Source: Magnetospirillum sp902729445
Lineage (GTDB): Bacteria; Pseudomonadota; Alphaproteobacteria; Rhodospirillales; Magnetospirillaceae
Length of the DNA: 64,000 nt
Assembly (NCBI RefSeq): GCF_902729445.1
Contig: NZ_CACVCE010000023.1
Span: 1-64,000, forward strand
Direction of reading: 5' to 3'
Below the pieces are notes generated by a model that was not told the origin of the DNA, ran no database searches, and worked only from the letters and a program-made list of their open reading frames with translations. How positions within the stretch are numbered: the first letter of the stretch is position 1; every line of letters starts with the position of its first letter. Below are positions 43,091-53,284 of this stretch, one piece after another. The translations under genes were made by a program, and so were the position numbers.

Positions 43091-44185
43091 ATGCTCGCCT
43101 ATGCCATCCGCCGCCTGATCCTGATCCCGGTCACCTTGCTGGGGATTTTGCTGGTCAATTTCGCCATCGCCCAGTTGGCCCCGGGCGGCCCGGTCGAGCA
43201 GGCCATCGCCCGCATCGAGGGCCATGCCGGGGCGGCATCGCGTATCGGCGGCGCCGGTTCGGACATTCAGGCCGCAGGTCCTGCGCGCGAGGGCACCACC
43301 GGCGCCTATCGCGGCGCTCAAGGCCTGGATGCCAAATATATCGCCGAGATCGAGAAGCAGTTCGGCTTCGACAAGCCGGCGCACCAGCGTTTCCTGATCA
43401 TGGTCGGCAATTACCTGACCTTCGATTTCGGCAAAAGCTTCTATCGCGACGTGCCGGTGGTCGATCTGGTGCTGGAAAAGATGCCGGTGTCGGTGTCGCT
43501 GGGCCTGTGGACCACCTTGATCATCTATCTGGTGTCGATCCCGTTGGGCATCGCCAAGGCCCGGCGCGACGGCGGCACCTTCGACGTCGCCACCTCGTGG
43601 GCGGTGATCGTCGGCTATGCCGTGCCGGGCTTCCTGTTCGCCATCATGCTGATCGTGCTGTTCGCCGGCGGGCGATATGTCCAGTGGTTCCCCTTAAAGG
43701 GCCTGACCGGGCCGGACTGGGACACTCTGTCGGCGGCGGGCAAGGTCCTGGATTACCTGTGGCATCTGGCGTTGCCGGTCGCCGCCATGGTCATCGGCGG
43801 ATTCGCCAGCCTGACGATGCTGACCAAGAATTCGTTCCTGGAAGAGATCAACAAGCAATATGTGATCACCGCCCGGGCCAAGGGCCTGACCGAAAACCAG
43901 GTGCTTTACCGCCACATCTTCCGAAACGCCATGCTGCTGGTGATCGCCGGCTTTCCGTCCGCGTTGGTGGGCATCTTGTTCGCCTCGTCCATTCTGATCG
44001 AGATCATCTTTTCGCTGGACGGCCTGGGCCTGCTGGGCTTCGAAGCGGTCAGCAACCGCGACTATCCGGTGATGTTCGGCACCCTTTACCTGTTCACCCT
44101 GCTGGGGCTGGTGCTGAACCTGGTGGGCGACCTGATGTATCACTGGGTCGATCCGCGCATCGATTTCGGGCGGAGGGATTCATGA
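43091..44185 (+). CDS. yejB: Peptide ABC transporter permease YejB
   Basis: A 364-residue inner-membrane permease of the DppB/OppB type with about six helices. The N-terminus LAYAIRRLILIPVTLLGILLVNFAIAQLAPGGPVEQ (in part) and the long periplasmic insert before the conserved core, rich in Gly and Ala, mark the YejB subgroup. The cytoplasmic coupling loop (YVITARAKGLTENQVLYRH) contacts the ATPase. Its stop overlaps the yejE start by 4 bp. Confidence 0.93.
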   Translation: MLAYAIRRLILIPVTLLGILLVNFAIAQLAPGGPVEQAIARIEGHAGAASRIGGAGSDIQAAGPAREGTTGAYRGAQGLDAKYIAEIEKQFGFDKPAHQRFLIMVGNYLTFDFGKSFYRDVPVVDLVLEKMPVSVSLGLWTTLIIYLVSIPLGIAKARRDGGTFDVATSWAVIVGYAVPGFLFAIMLIVLFAGGRYVQWFPLKGLTGPDWDTLSAAGKVLDYLWHLALPVAAMVIGGFASLTMLTKNSFLEEINKQYVITARAKGLTENQVLYRHIFRNAMLLVIAGFPSALVGILFASSILIEIIFSLDGLGLLGFEAVSNRDYPVMFGTLYLFTLLGLVLNLVGDLMYHWVDPRIDFGRRDS

Positions 44186-45194
44186 CCCCGTTGACCCGGC
44201 GCCGTCTTGAAACCTTTTGCCGCAACCGTCGCGGCTTCTGGTCCTTGTGGATCTTCCTGGGCGTCCTGGCGCTGTCGCTGGCGGCCGAGCTGATCGCCAA
44301 CGACCGCCCGATCCTGGTGCGCTATGACGGCGCCTTCTATGTGCCGATGATCAAGGATTATCCGGAGGTCACCTTCGGCGGCGACTTCAAGACCGCCACC
44401 GATTACCGCGATCCCGCCGTCGCCGAACTGATCGATGCCAAGGGCTGGGCGCTGTGGCCGCCGGTGCGCTATTCCTTCGGCACCATCAACTACCTTGAAC
44501 CGCGTCCCCATCCGGCCCCGCCCGGCGGCGGCAACTGGCTGGGCACCGACGACCAGGGCCGCGACGTGCTGGCCCGGCTGATCTATGGGCTCAGGCTGTC
44601 CTTGCTGTTCGGCCTGGCCCTGACCCTGGTCAGTTCCGTCCTGGGTGTGGCGGCCGGCGCGGTGCAGGGTTATTTCGGCGGCCGGGTCGATCTGGTCGGC
44701 CAGCGTTTCCTGGAAATCTGGGGCGGCCTGCCGCAACTGTTGATCCTGATCATCGTCGCCTCGGTGATCAGCCCGGGCTTCTGGACCTTGCTGTCGGTGC
44801 TTTTGCTGTTTTCCTGGACCAATCTGGTCGGAGTGGTCCGGGCCGAGTTCCTGCGGGCGCGCAATTTCGACTATGTCCGCGCCGCCCGGGCCTTGGGCAT
44901 GAACGATGCCCGCATCATGGTCCGCCACGTCCTGCCCAACGCCGCCGTCGCCACGCTGACCTTCATGCCGTTCATCCTGAACGGCTCGATCGTGTCGCTG
45001 ACGGCGCTGGATTTCCTGGGTCTCGGCCTGCCGCCGGGCTCGCCGTCGCTGGGCGAGCTGCTGAGCCAGGGCAAATCCAACCTGCACGCGCCCTGGCTGG
45101 GCATCACCGGCTTCCTGCTGGTGGCGGTGATCCTGTCCTTGCTGGTGTTCATCGGCGAGGCGGTGCGCGATGCCTTCGATCCCAGGAAGACCAC

Positions 45195-45198
<4 letters not shown>
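44182..45198 (+). CDS. yejE: Peptide ABC transporter permease YejE
   Basis: A 338-residue permease of the DppC/OppC type. The N-terminal helix (about 20-40) is followed by a periplasmic stretch with GGNWLGTDDQGRDVLARLIYG, the family signature, and a coupling loop DYVRAARALGMNDARIMVRH. An ATG at 44182 overlaps the yejB stop. A much longer frame continues upstream but runs inside yejB in another frame and is not real. Confidence 0.93.
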
Positions 45199-46804
<1,606 letters not shown>

Positions 46805-46805
<1 letters not shown>

Positions 46806-47551
46806 TGGCCGACCGGGCAGCGTGCGGCGGCGGCTGCGCCGGGGGTGTCGATATCGACCTCCAGATGGCCTTTCAGCCCATCGTCGATCTGCCGGAGCGC
46901 CGGATTCATGGTTACGAGGCCTTGGTGCGCGGCCCCAACGGCGAAGGGGCGGCCTGGGTGCTGGCCCAGGTCACCGATGCCAACCGCTATGCCTTCGACC
47001 AGGCCTGCCGGGTCAAGGCGATCGAGTCCGCGGCCAGCCTGGGTCTGGATCGTCGGCTGGGCATCAACTTCATGCCCAACGCCGTCTACCACCCCGAGGC
47101 CTGCCTGCGCCTGACCCTGGCGGCGGCGGCCGAACACGGCTTCCCGCCCGAACTGATCACCTTCGAATTCACCGAGGACGAACGCATCGGCGACCACGCC
47201 CACATCACGGCGATCATCGAAACCTATCGTCGCCATGGCTTCATCACCGCGCTGGACGATTTCGGCGCCGGCTTCGCCGGCCTGTCGCTGCTGGCCGACT
47301 TCCAGCCGGACAAGATCAAGATCGATCGCCACCTGGTCACCAACATCGACGCCGATCGGCCGCGCCAGGCCATCGTTCAGGGGCTGGTGGTGACCGCCAA
47401 GGTGCTGGGCATATCGTTGGTGGTGGAAGGGGTGGAACGGCCCCAGGAACGCGATTGCCTGCTGGACCTGGGGATCGGCCAGTTCCAGGGCTACCTGTTC
47501 GCCCGCCCGGCCATCGGCCGATTGGTGGCGGAAGACGAAATTTCGTGGTGA
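46805..47551 (+). CDS. EAL-domain cyclic-di-GMP phosphodiesterase
   Basis: A 248-residue, single-domain EAL protein that would hydrolyse c-di-GMP to pGpG in the cytoplasm. The EAL motif is at 38-40 (GYEALVRG); the metal and catalytic residues appear in ITFEFTED, ALDDFGAG, DKIKID, VVEGVE and FQGYLF, so it looks active. A short N-terminal CGGGC stretch (8-12) lies before the domain and might be redox- or metal-sensitive. It is coupled to yejF by a stop/start overlap, an unusual link between peptide uptake and c-di-GMP. Confidence 0.88.
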
Positions 47552-47562
47552 TCAACCGGCCT

Positions 47563-47594
47563 AGAGCAGATTTCGATCAATCGAAACCTGCTCT
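47563..47594. terminator. Stem-loop downstream of the EAL gene
   Basis: Arms agagcagatttcgat and atcgaaacctgctct pair over 15 positions with one mismatch and a very short loop, 11 bp after the EAL stop. There is no T run, so it may be a repeat-type hairpin (related agagcggatttc sequence occurs at 48838-48852) rather than a classic terminator. Confidence 0.5.
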
Positions 47595-47641
47595 GGTTTG
47601 CATGATGCGCCCCGTGCCGGGCCCGCTCAGCAACTGTCTTG

Positions 47642-48589
47642 TCAGGCTGTCTGTTCAGCGGGCCAGGGCTTGCCGTCTCGGACGATTGCATTGAGGATGG
47701 TGACCAGTTTGCGGACGCAGGCAATGATGGCGACCTTCTTTGGCTTCCCTTTGGCGACAAGGGTGTCCTTGAAGGTGCGCAGGATTTTGTTGTGGGTCAT
47801 GGCGACCAGGGCCGCCATGTAGAGCACCATTCTGACCTGTGGTCGACCTCCGGCGATGGCGCGGTGGCCTTTGATGCCGCCGCTGTCGCGGTTGAAGGGG
47901 GCGACGCCGACCAATGCGGCGATCTGCCTGCGGGTCAGGCACCCCAGTTCCGGCAGGTTGGCGAGAAGGGTGATGGCGGAGATCGGTCCCACCCCTGGAA
48001 CGCTGCAAATCAAGGCAAATAAGCCCTTCAGGCGGGCGGAAGCGTTGACGGTCGCCATCATGCTGGCCTCGATCTTCTCTAGGTCTGCCGCGATCGCCTT
48101 GAGGCGGCTGGCGGCTGATCGCCGAACCAGGGCGTCGCGGAAATGCGGCATCTGGTTGGTCAGGCGCGTGCGTTCGTCGATCAGTTGGCGCCGGTAGAGC
48201 AGGAGCTCCGACAGGCGGCTTTCCTCGGCTGGCGGCACCGGGGTCGGGGCGGGCTGACGGACACGCCCAAACTCGGCCAGCATCGCGGCGTCGATGGCGT
48301 CGGTCTTGGCCCGCTTGCCCATCGCCCGGATGAACTGGCGCACCTCGACGGGGTTGACCACCGACGTCGGAATCGCCGCCCGGGTCAGGGTTTCGTGGGC
48401 CAAGCGTTCATAGCCGCCGGTGGCCTCCATGATGACGTGAGCATGGGGAACATTCCGAAGCTGGCGCCGCAGGGCCGCCAGGCCCATACGGGTGTTGGCG
48501 ATCGTCAGGGTGTCGCCGGTGCCTGGGATAAAGACCTCGATCTGGGCTTTGCCAATGTCGAGGCCGATGAATTGCGTCGTCTGGTCCAT
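47642..48589 (-). CDS. IS110-family transposase
   Basis: A 315-residue DEDD transposase, full length for the family. The N-terminal RuvC-like domain has FIGLDIGKAQIEV (Asp), MEATGGYE (Glu) and KTDAIDAAMLAEF (two Asp). The C-terminal Transposase_20 domain has CSVPGVGPISAITLL and the Ser-containing APFNRDSGGIKGHRAI motif. All catalytic positions look intact, so it may be active. The ATG at 48589 has AGGGACGG upstream. IS110 elements encode a bridge RNA beside the gene and lack long terminal inverted repeats, so I do not fix the element ends. Confidence 0.92.
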   Translation of the reverse strand: MDQTTQFIGLDIGKAQIEVFIPGTGDTLTIANTRMGLAALRRQLRNVPHAHVIMEATGGYERLAHETLTRAAIPTSVVNPVEVRQFIRAMGKRAKTDAIDAAMLAEFGRVRQPAPTPVPPAEESRLSELLLYRRQLIDERTRLTNQMPHFRDALVRRSAASRLKAIAADLEKIEASMMATVNASARLKGLFALICSVPGVGPISAITLLANLPELGCLTRRQIAALVGVAPFNRDSGGIKGHRAIAGGRPQVRMVLYMAALVAMTHNKILRTFKDTLVAKGKPKKVAIIACVRKLVTILNAIVRDGKPWPAEQTA

Positions 48590-48720
48590 CGTCCGTCCCT
48601 GTCTCGTGATTTCGGCCTCTTGCGCCGGACAACTGTTCGGGCTTACGAGATGGGGCGAGACGGGAACCACACTGAGCGACGGGAATGCTGGCCCTAAACG
48701 CCTTCGGTCTCCGCCTCGCC

Positions 48721-48752
48721 GAACGCGGGGGGATGGCCATCCCCCCGCGTTC
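48721..48752. repeat. Perfect 32-bp palindrome upstream of the transposase
   Basis: The arms gaacgcggggggatgg and ccatccccccgcgttc are exact reverse complements with no spacer, giving a 16-bp-arm cruciform or RNA hairpin. It lies 132 bp upstream of the transposase ATG, in the region where IS110 elements encode their bridge RNA. It may be part of that RNA, an end structure, or a palindromic target into which the element inserted. Confidence 0.8.
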
Positions 48753-48852
48753 ATCCTTTCGGACGGACTATTCTTATCGGATTTTCAAGACACGAATCGC
48801 CGCGCGGGCTTGTCGCGGATTGAAATCTCGTCCAGATCGTTGGAAATCCGCT

Positions 48853-50550
48853 CTAAAGCGGCCTGAAGGCGACGAAGGTCATGTCGTCGCGGCGGCGTTC
48901 GTCGCCGCGCCATTGGCCCAGGCGCTGGAACAGCAGATCCATCTGCTCGGTCAACGGCCGGTCGGCATTCTCGGCCAGCATCTGCTGCAGGCGGCGGCGC
49001 CCGAACAGTCGGCGGTTCTCGCCGCCGACCTGGTCGATCACCCCGTCGGTGAACAGATAGAACGCGGTGCCCGGCTCGCAGGCCAATTGGTGCGAGGTGA
49101 AGCGGTAATCCTCGGGGCTGTCCTGATAGCCCAGGCTCATGCGGTCGCCGCGCAAAAGCTCGATCTCGCCGCCCTTGCCCACCAGCAAGGGCAGATTGGC
49201 GCCGGCCCAGGTGACGGTGCCGGCGCCGCGATCGATCACGCAGATGCCGGCATCCAGGCCGTCATTGGACACCGCCGTCTCGCGGTCCTGGCGCAAGGCC
49301 GATTTCACCAGCCGGTTCAACTGGGTCAGGATCTCGGCCGGGTCGTCGTGGCCGTGATGGTGCAGCACGCGCGAGAAGCTGGACGCCACCACCGCCGTCA
49401 TGAAGGCACCGGGCACGCCGTGGCCGGTACAGTCCATCACCGCGATGACGCCGCGATTGCCGAAGGTGCCGGCCCAGTAATAATCGCCGCCGACCATGTC
49501 CAGCGGCTGCCAGCCGATGGCCAATTCATCCACCAGCCCGGCCAGCGCGCCCTGGTCGGGCAGCAGCGCGGTCTGGATGCGGCTGGCGTAACGGATGCCG
49601 TCGTTGATATCGCGCGAGGCGCGCTCCAACTCGGCGTTGGCGATGTTGAGCTGGGCCAGGGCGCGTTCCACCCCTTCCTTCTCGCGGGCCAACTCGGCGG
49701 TGCGCTCGGCGACGCGGCGCTCCAGCGTGCGGGCCAGGCTGGCCAGCTCGCCCTCGGCCTTGTCGCGGGCGTCCAGGTTGGATTGCGCCCCCGTCAACAT
49801 GGCGTTGACATTGCCGACCAGCAGCCCCAGCTCGTCGCGGTCGTGGTGGCGCGGCAGGCTGACCAGGGCGGTGCCGGGCTTCGACGGATCGACCCGGCCG
49901 ATGGCCGCCGAGATCTTCAAAAGCGGCTTGGTGATCAGGATGTAGAAGACCGCCACCATCAGCACGCACAAAAGCGTGGCCCGCACCGCGCCGGACCAGA
50001 TGGTGGCGGTGACCTGGCCAAGCCAGCTGTTCATCAAGGTGTTGGAATCCAGGGTCAGTTCCAGCGTGCCGACGGTGGTCAAGCTGCCGTCGGGGGCGCG
50101 CGATTCGAGGGTCTGACGGTGGCGGGTGACGTCGCCGAACAGCCGCTCGGCGGTGGACGGCATCGGCGACACCGTCTTGGCCCGCACCATATGGCCCAGA
50201 TTGCCGCCGAAATTGTCGAGAAGCCGCACCTCGGTCACCGCCTCGGCGCGGAACAGCCCGCCCACCACTTCGCCGGCCAGATCGGCCGACAATTGATAGG
50301 CCGCCTCGATGGCCAGGCCGCGCACCAGCTGCAGGTCGTCCTGGGTGGATTGCAGCGTGCGGGCGTGCAGGCGCTGATATTCGGCGTAAAGTTCCCAGCC
50401 GCTGATGCCCAGCCCGACGCCCAGGGCGATCACCAGGGTCGCGAAGGCCTGCTTGAACGACAATCCGTCAAGCACCCCCACCTGCCCGGGTGGCCGGGCA
50501 GCGAGCGATTCGGGTGAAGGGGGGGCGGAGTGCAAGCGGGTGATTTCCAT
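48853..50550 (-). CDS. Membrane receptor with HAMP and SpoIIE-type PP2C phosphatase domains
   Basis: A 565-residue regulator. Two membrane helices (about 33-52 and 185-207) enclose a periplasmic sensor of about 130 residues. A HAMP-like linker (about 208-265) and a coiled coil (to about 330) connect to a SpoIIE/RsbU-type serine phosphatase with GGDYYWAG, VMDCTGHGVPGAFMT, LFTDGVIDQ and RRDDMTF metal motifs. It probably dephosphorylates an anti-sigma-antagonist protein in a partner-switching pathway, but no such partner is encoded nearby. The start is uncertain: a hairpin fills the region before the ATG at 50550, and a GTG further in is possible. Confidence 0.85.
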   Translation of the reverse strand: MEITRLHSAPPSPESLAARPPGQVGVLDGLSFKQAFATLVIALGVGLGISGWELYAEYQRLHARTLQSTQDDLQLVRGLAIEAAYQLSADLAGEVVGGLFRAEAVTEVRLLDNFGGNLGHMVRAKTVSPMPSTAERLFGDVTRHRQTLESRAPDGSLTTVGTLELTLDSNTLMNSWLGQVTATIWSGAVRATLLCVLMVAVFYILITKPLLKISAAIGRVDPSKPGTALVSLPRHHDRDELGLLVGNVNAMLTGAQSNLDARDKAEGELASLARTLERRVAERTAELAREKEGVERALAQLNIANAELERASRDINDGIRYASRIQTALLPDQGALAGLVDELAIGWQPLDMVGGDYYWAGTFGNRGVIAVMDCTGHGVPGAFMTAVVASSFSRVLHHHGHDDPAEILTQLNRLVKSALRQDRETAVSNDGLDAGICVIDRGAGTVTWAGANLPLLVGKGGEIELLRGDRMSLGYQDSPEDYRFTSHQLACEPGTAFYLFTDGVIDQVGGENRRLFGRRRLQQMLAENADRPLTEQMDLLFQRLGQWRGDERRRDDMTFVAFRPL

Positions 50551-50554
50551 CGAC

Positions 50555-50579
50555 GGAGGGGCCTAGTCGAGACCCCTCC
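50555..50579. promoter_or_regulatory. GC-rich hairpin just upstream of the SpoIIE-phosphatase start
   Basis: On the coding (minus) strand GGAGGGG pairs with CCCCTCC around an 11-base loop, ending 4 bp before the ATG. The only Shine-Dalgarno-like sequence, GGAGGGG, is itself one arm and lies too far (about 23 bases) from the ATG. It could control translation or mark a wrong start choice. Confidence 0.4.
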
Positions 50580-50619
50580 ATAGATAGCGCGTTTTGGCCC
50601 CGGCGCAAACAGCCGCCGG

Positions 50620-51834
50620 TTATTTGCCCAACACCTTCGGCACGTGATTGGTCCGCAGGCGGAAGGCGTCGGGCATGCCCGAGCCCAACAATGGGCGCAG
50701 ATACATACGAAAGGCGTCGGTGACGCCGTTGCCCTCGGCGTTGATGAACTCGTCCTCCATCACCCGGGTCTTGCCGGCCACCGCTTCCAGCGGCTGCAGC
50801 TTGTACTCGACCGAATAGAAGCCGGTGCGCTCGATCGCCACCGAGCCGTCCTGCTGACCCCACATGGCGTATTGCACCGCCTTCTCGCCGACCTCGCGGG
50901 CCTCGCGCTGATCGACGTCGGAAACGCAGCCGACGAAGGACCGTTGCAGATAGCCGAAGGTATCGGCGCGCACCCGCTTGATGCCCAGCTTGGTCTTGAT
51001 CTCCTCGGCCAGCAGGTCGCCCAGGGCGCCGGTGCCCGACAGCTGCACGTTGCCGTGGGCGTCGTGCTCGACCTCTTTGGCCAGCTGGGTGATGATCGGC
51101 TGGCCCTTGTCGTCGTGGATGCCTTCCGACACGGCGATGACGCAGCGGCCGTACTTGTCCTGGGTGGCCTTGACGTCGGCCAGGAACTTGTCGAGCACGA
51201 AGGTCCGTTCCGGCACATAGATCAGGTGCGGGCCGTCGTCGGGGAACTTCTTGCCCAGCGCCGAGGCGGCGGTCAGGAAGCCGGCATGGCGACCCATCAC
51301 CACGGCCAGATAGACACCGGTCAGGGCGGCATTGTCCAGATTGGCGCCCATGAAGCCTTGCGCCACGAAGCGCGCCGCCGATGGGAAGCCCGGGGTGTGG
51401 TCATTGCCGACCAGATCGTTGTCGATGGTCTTGGGGATGTGGATGCAGCGCAGCGGATAGCCGGCGCGGCGGGCTTCTTCCGAGACGATCCTGACGGTGT
51501 CGGACGAATCGTTGCCGCCGATATAGAAGAAATAGGCGATGCCGTGCGCCTGCAGGACCTTGAAGATCTCCTGGCAATATTTGAGGTCGGGCTTGTCGCG
51601 GGTCGAGCCCAGGGCCGAGGACGGCGTGCCGGCGACCATTTCCAGGTTGTGGGTGGTTTCCTGGGTGAGATCCAGGAAGTCCTCGTTGATGATGCCGCGC
51701 ACGCCGTGATAGGCGCCATAGACCAGATCGACGTTGCGGAATTTTCTGGCCTCGAGCACGACGCCGGCCATGCTTTGATTGATGACCGCAGTCGGCCCGC
51801 CACCTTGGGCCACCAGCACCTTACCGTGCAACAT
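50620..51834 (-). CDS. pfp: Pyrophosphate-dependent 6-phosphofructokinase
   Basis: A 404-residue enzyme catalysing the reversible PPi-dependent phosphorylation of fructose 6-phosphate. QGGGPTAVINQS is the phosphate loop, GGND (106-109) replaces the GGDG of ATP enzymes, and PKTIDND (134-140) has the Lys that marks PPi use. MGRHAGFLTAASAL is the sugar-binding signature. The reversible enzyme can serve gluconeogenesis, fitting the lactate and pyruvate carboxylase genes downstream. A strong GGGAGG precedes the ATG. Confidence 0.93.
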   Translation of the reverse strand: MLHGKVLVAQGGGPTAVINQSMAGVVLEARKFRNVDLVYGAYHGVRGIINEDFLDLTQETTHNLEMVAGTPSSALGSTRDKPDLKYCQEIFKVLQAHGIAYFFYIGGNDSSDTVRIVSEEARRAGYPLRCIHIPKTIDNDLVGNDHTPGFPSAARFVAQGFMGANLDNAALTGVYLAVVMGRHAGFLTAASALGKKFPDDGPHLIYVPERTFVLDKFLADVKATQDKYGRCVIAVSEGIHDDKGQPIITQLAKEVEHDAHGNVQLSGTGALGDLLAEEIKTKLGIKRVRADTFGYLQRSFVGCVSDVDQREAREVGEKAVQYAMWGQQDGSVAIERTGFYSVEYKLQPLEAVAGKTRVMEDEFINAEGNGVTDAFRMYLRPLLGSGMPDAFRLRTNHVPKVLGK

Positions 51835-52070
51835 GGGACCTCCCTTTCTGCCTTGTCTTTGTCTTTTCAGTGTGTTCGCCGATGACGATAGGCCCTATCG
51901 CGGCGCAGCAACCAGGGGGAAAATGATGATTGATTCTTCTGAGTGGGGAGGCTTCAGGAAACAAGCCGCCCCTTCGGGCGACGGCCGGGCGGGTGCGATC
52001 CCCCCACCCGCTCGATCACCCTCTTGCCGACGACAGGCCAAGACGACATAATGCCGGTCCCTTCGGGGAT

Positions 52071-52144
52071 GCGGGTGTAGCTCAATGGTAGAGCAGAAGC
52101 TTCCCAAGCTTACGACGAGGGTTCGATTCCCTTCACCCGCTCCA
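52071..52144 (+). tRNA. tRNA-Gly (anticodon CCC)
   Basis: A 74-base cloverleaf: acceptor gcgggtg/cacccgc, D arm gctc/gagc, anticodon loop ttcccaa (CCC), T arm gaggg-ttcgatt-ccctt, discriminator T and encoded CCA. The outermost anticodon-stem pair is G-A, otherwise standard. It lies upstream of an integrase remnant, a common insertion site for mobile islands. Confidence 0.95.
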
Positions 52145-52291
52145 GCCTCTTTCGCTTCGAAATCAATACCTTAACCGAAACCGGCCATGCCCGGCGATGC
52201 CGCGTTATGCCTGTTTCTGCCTATGGTTTGATGACTTGGTGATGACCTGGGCGCTTACAAGCGCCCTTACATCGGCAGGCGGGAGGAAGCG

Positions 52292-52540
52292 ATGAGGAAG
52301 GATGCCGGCCTCAGGGCCAAGCTCACCAAATCCGCCATCGACAAGATTGCCGATTGCCACATCCACGACCTGCGCCACACCTTCGCAAGCCTCACCGCCC
52401 GCCAGGGCGTGCCGCTACAGGTGGTTGGCGGGTTGCTGGGGCATAGCGACCACAAGACCACCAGCCGGCATTTGCATCTGTATGATGATTCACTCCGAGC
52501 GGGGGCGGCAGCTATTTCGGCAATTTTTAAGGCGGGCTAG
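52292..52540 (+). pseudogene. Tyrosine recombinase (phage integrase) C-terminal remnant
   Basis: An 82-codon frame with the integrase core HIHDLRHTFASL and LLGHSDHKTT, but the N-terminal arm-binding domain and the first catalytic Arg region are missing. The residue expected to be the nucleophilic Tyr (RYxHL in relatives) is His in SRHLHLYDD, though another Tyr follows. The ATG at 52292 has a good GGGAGGA upstream, so a short product could still be made. Position 147 bp after tRNA-Gly suggests it integrated an element there. I found no second copy of the tRNA 3' end in the window. Confidence 0.8.
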
Positions 52541-52626
52541 ATGGGTGGGCGGATTGCTATACCGTTATAGAGGTATCCGTGGACAACCCGTAATGCCAAG
52601 CCAGCCTTGAACATAACTATTGATAG

Positions 52627-53277
52627 ATGCGCTGCGACGGGGCCACAATGGGTTCAACAGATGGGCAGAACTGGCTTTCTTCGTATATGACGACCGCAGC
52701 TCTTGAGTCCCTGAAAAAATCACTTCGGGAGATCGGGACCCTCTATCGGAGCCGGTTAGACCGTGCGCGCCGCCTCTTCATTGAGGAGAGAGCCTGCGCT
52801 TTAAAGGGCCTCCGGGATGTCGAGTATTCTGTCAAGCAAGATGTGGCGCAATTCTTCAGAATTAGCTATGCTTCTGTTTGCTTTACTGGTTCGGCTCAGC
52901 TTGGATTCAGTATACTCAAGAACAAGATGTTCCAGCCCGGCATTTCGGACCTCGACGTTGCCTGCGTTAGCGCGGACCTGTTTCAAGACAGTTGGACAGA
53001 CGTGATCACATCCACGCGCGCATTTACTGACGAGACAAAATTCTCAGGGCTGAGTCGGGACGAAATTGATTTGTTTAAACAGAGCATTCTGCGGAGGGGG
53101 ATGATAAGGGTTTCCCTCATGCCGAGATCTGAAATTAGCCGAGAGTGGCAGGGTTTTGAGCAAAAGCTTACGAGGAAATACGCTCCTTATTTTGGCGAAA
53201 TCTCTATTGCTGTTTATATGAACGAATATGCTTTCTGCTGGAAGCAAGACGCCGCATTAGCCGGATTTTTCAAGTAG
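52627..53277 (+). CDS. Nucleotidyltransferase-fold protein of a putative two-gene cassette
   Basis: About 216 residues (ATG 52627; ATG 52648 is also possible). An N-terminal helical part is followed by a Pol-beta-like nucleotidyltransferase core: FTGSAQLGFS with the Gly-Ser pair (88-89) and ISDLDVAC with D108 and D110. A third catalytic acid is not obvious in the following strands (IRVSLMP, ISIAVYMN), so activity is uncertain. The DNA is distinctly AT-richer than the chromosome around it, as is the next gene, 7 bp downstream. I infer an acquired defence or toxin-antitoxin-like module; no exact family name can be given. Confidence 0.65.
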   Translation: MRCDGATMGSTDGQNWLSSYMTTAALESLKKSLREIGTLYRSRLDRARRLFIEERACALKGLRDVEYSVKQDVAQFFRISYASVCFTGSAQLGFSILKNKMFQPGISDLDVACVSADLFQDSWTDVITSTRAFTDETKFSGLSRDEIDLFKQSILRRGMIRVSLMPRSEISREWQGFEQKLTRKYAPYFGEISIAVYMNEYAFCWKQDAALAGFFK

Positions 53278-53284
53278 GTGACGC

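Larger units (their letters stand above)
47595..48852. mobile_element. IS110-type insertion sequence, approximate extent
   Basis: The interval between the stem-loop after the EAL gene and the end of the SpoIIE gene contains the transposase and about 260 bp of upstream non-coding DNA that should hold the bridge RNA if the element is a classical IS110 member. No terminal inverted repeats or target duplication could be identified by eye, so both ends are approximate. The element separates two signalling genes. Confidence 0.5.

Noticed and set aside
41143..43092. A 649-codon minus-strand frame
   Set aside because: Antisense to yejA, which has a signal peptide and family motifs; the shadow has no domain.
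43507..44181. N-terminal extension of yejE
   Set aside because: It overlaps yejB in another frame; the ATG at 44182 with a 4-bp overlap is the normal start.
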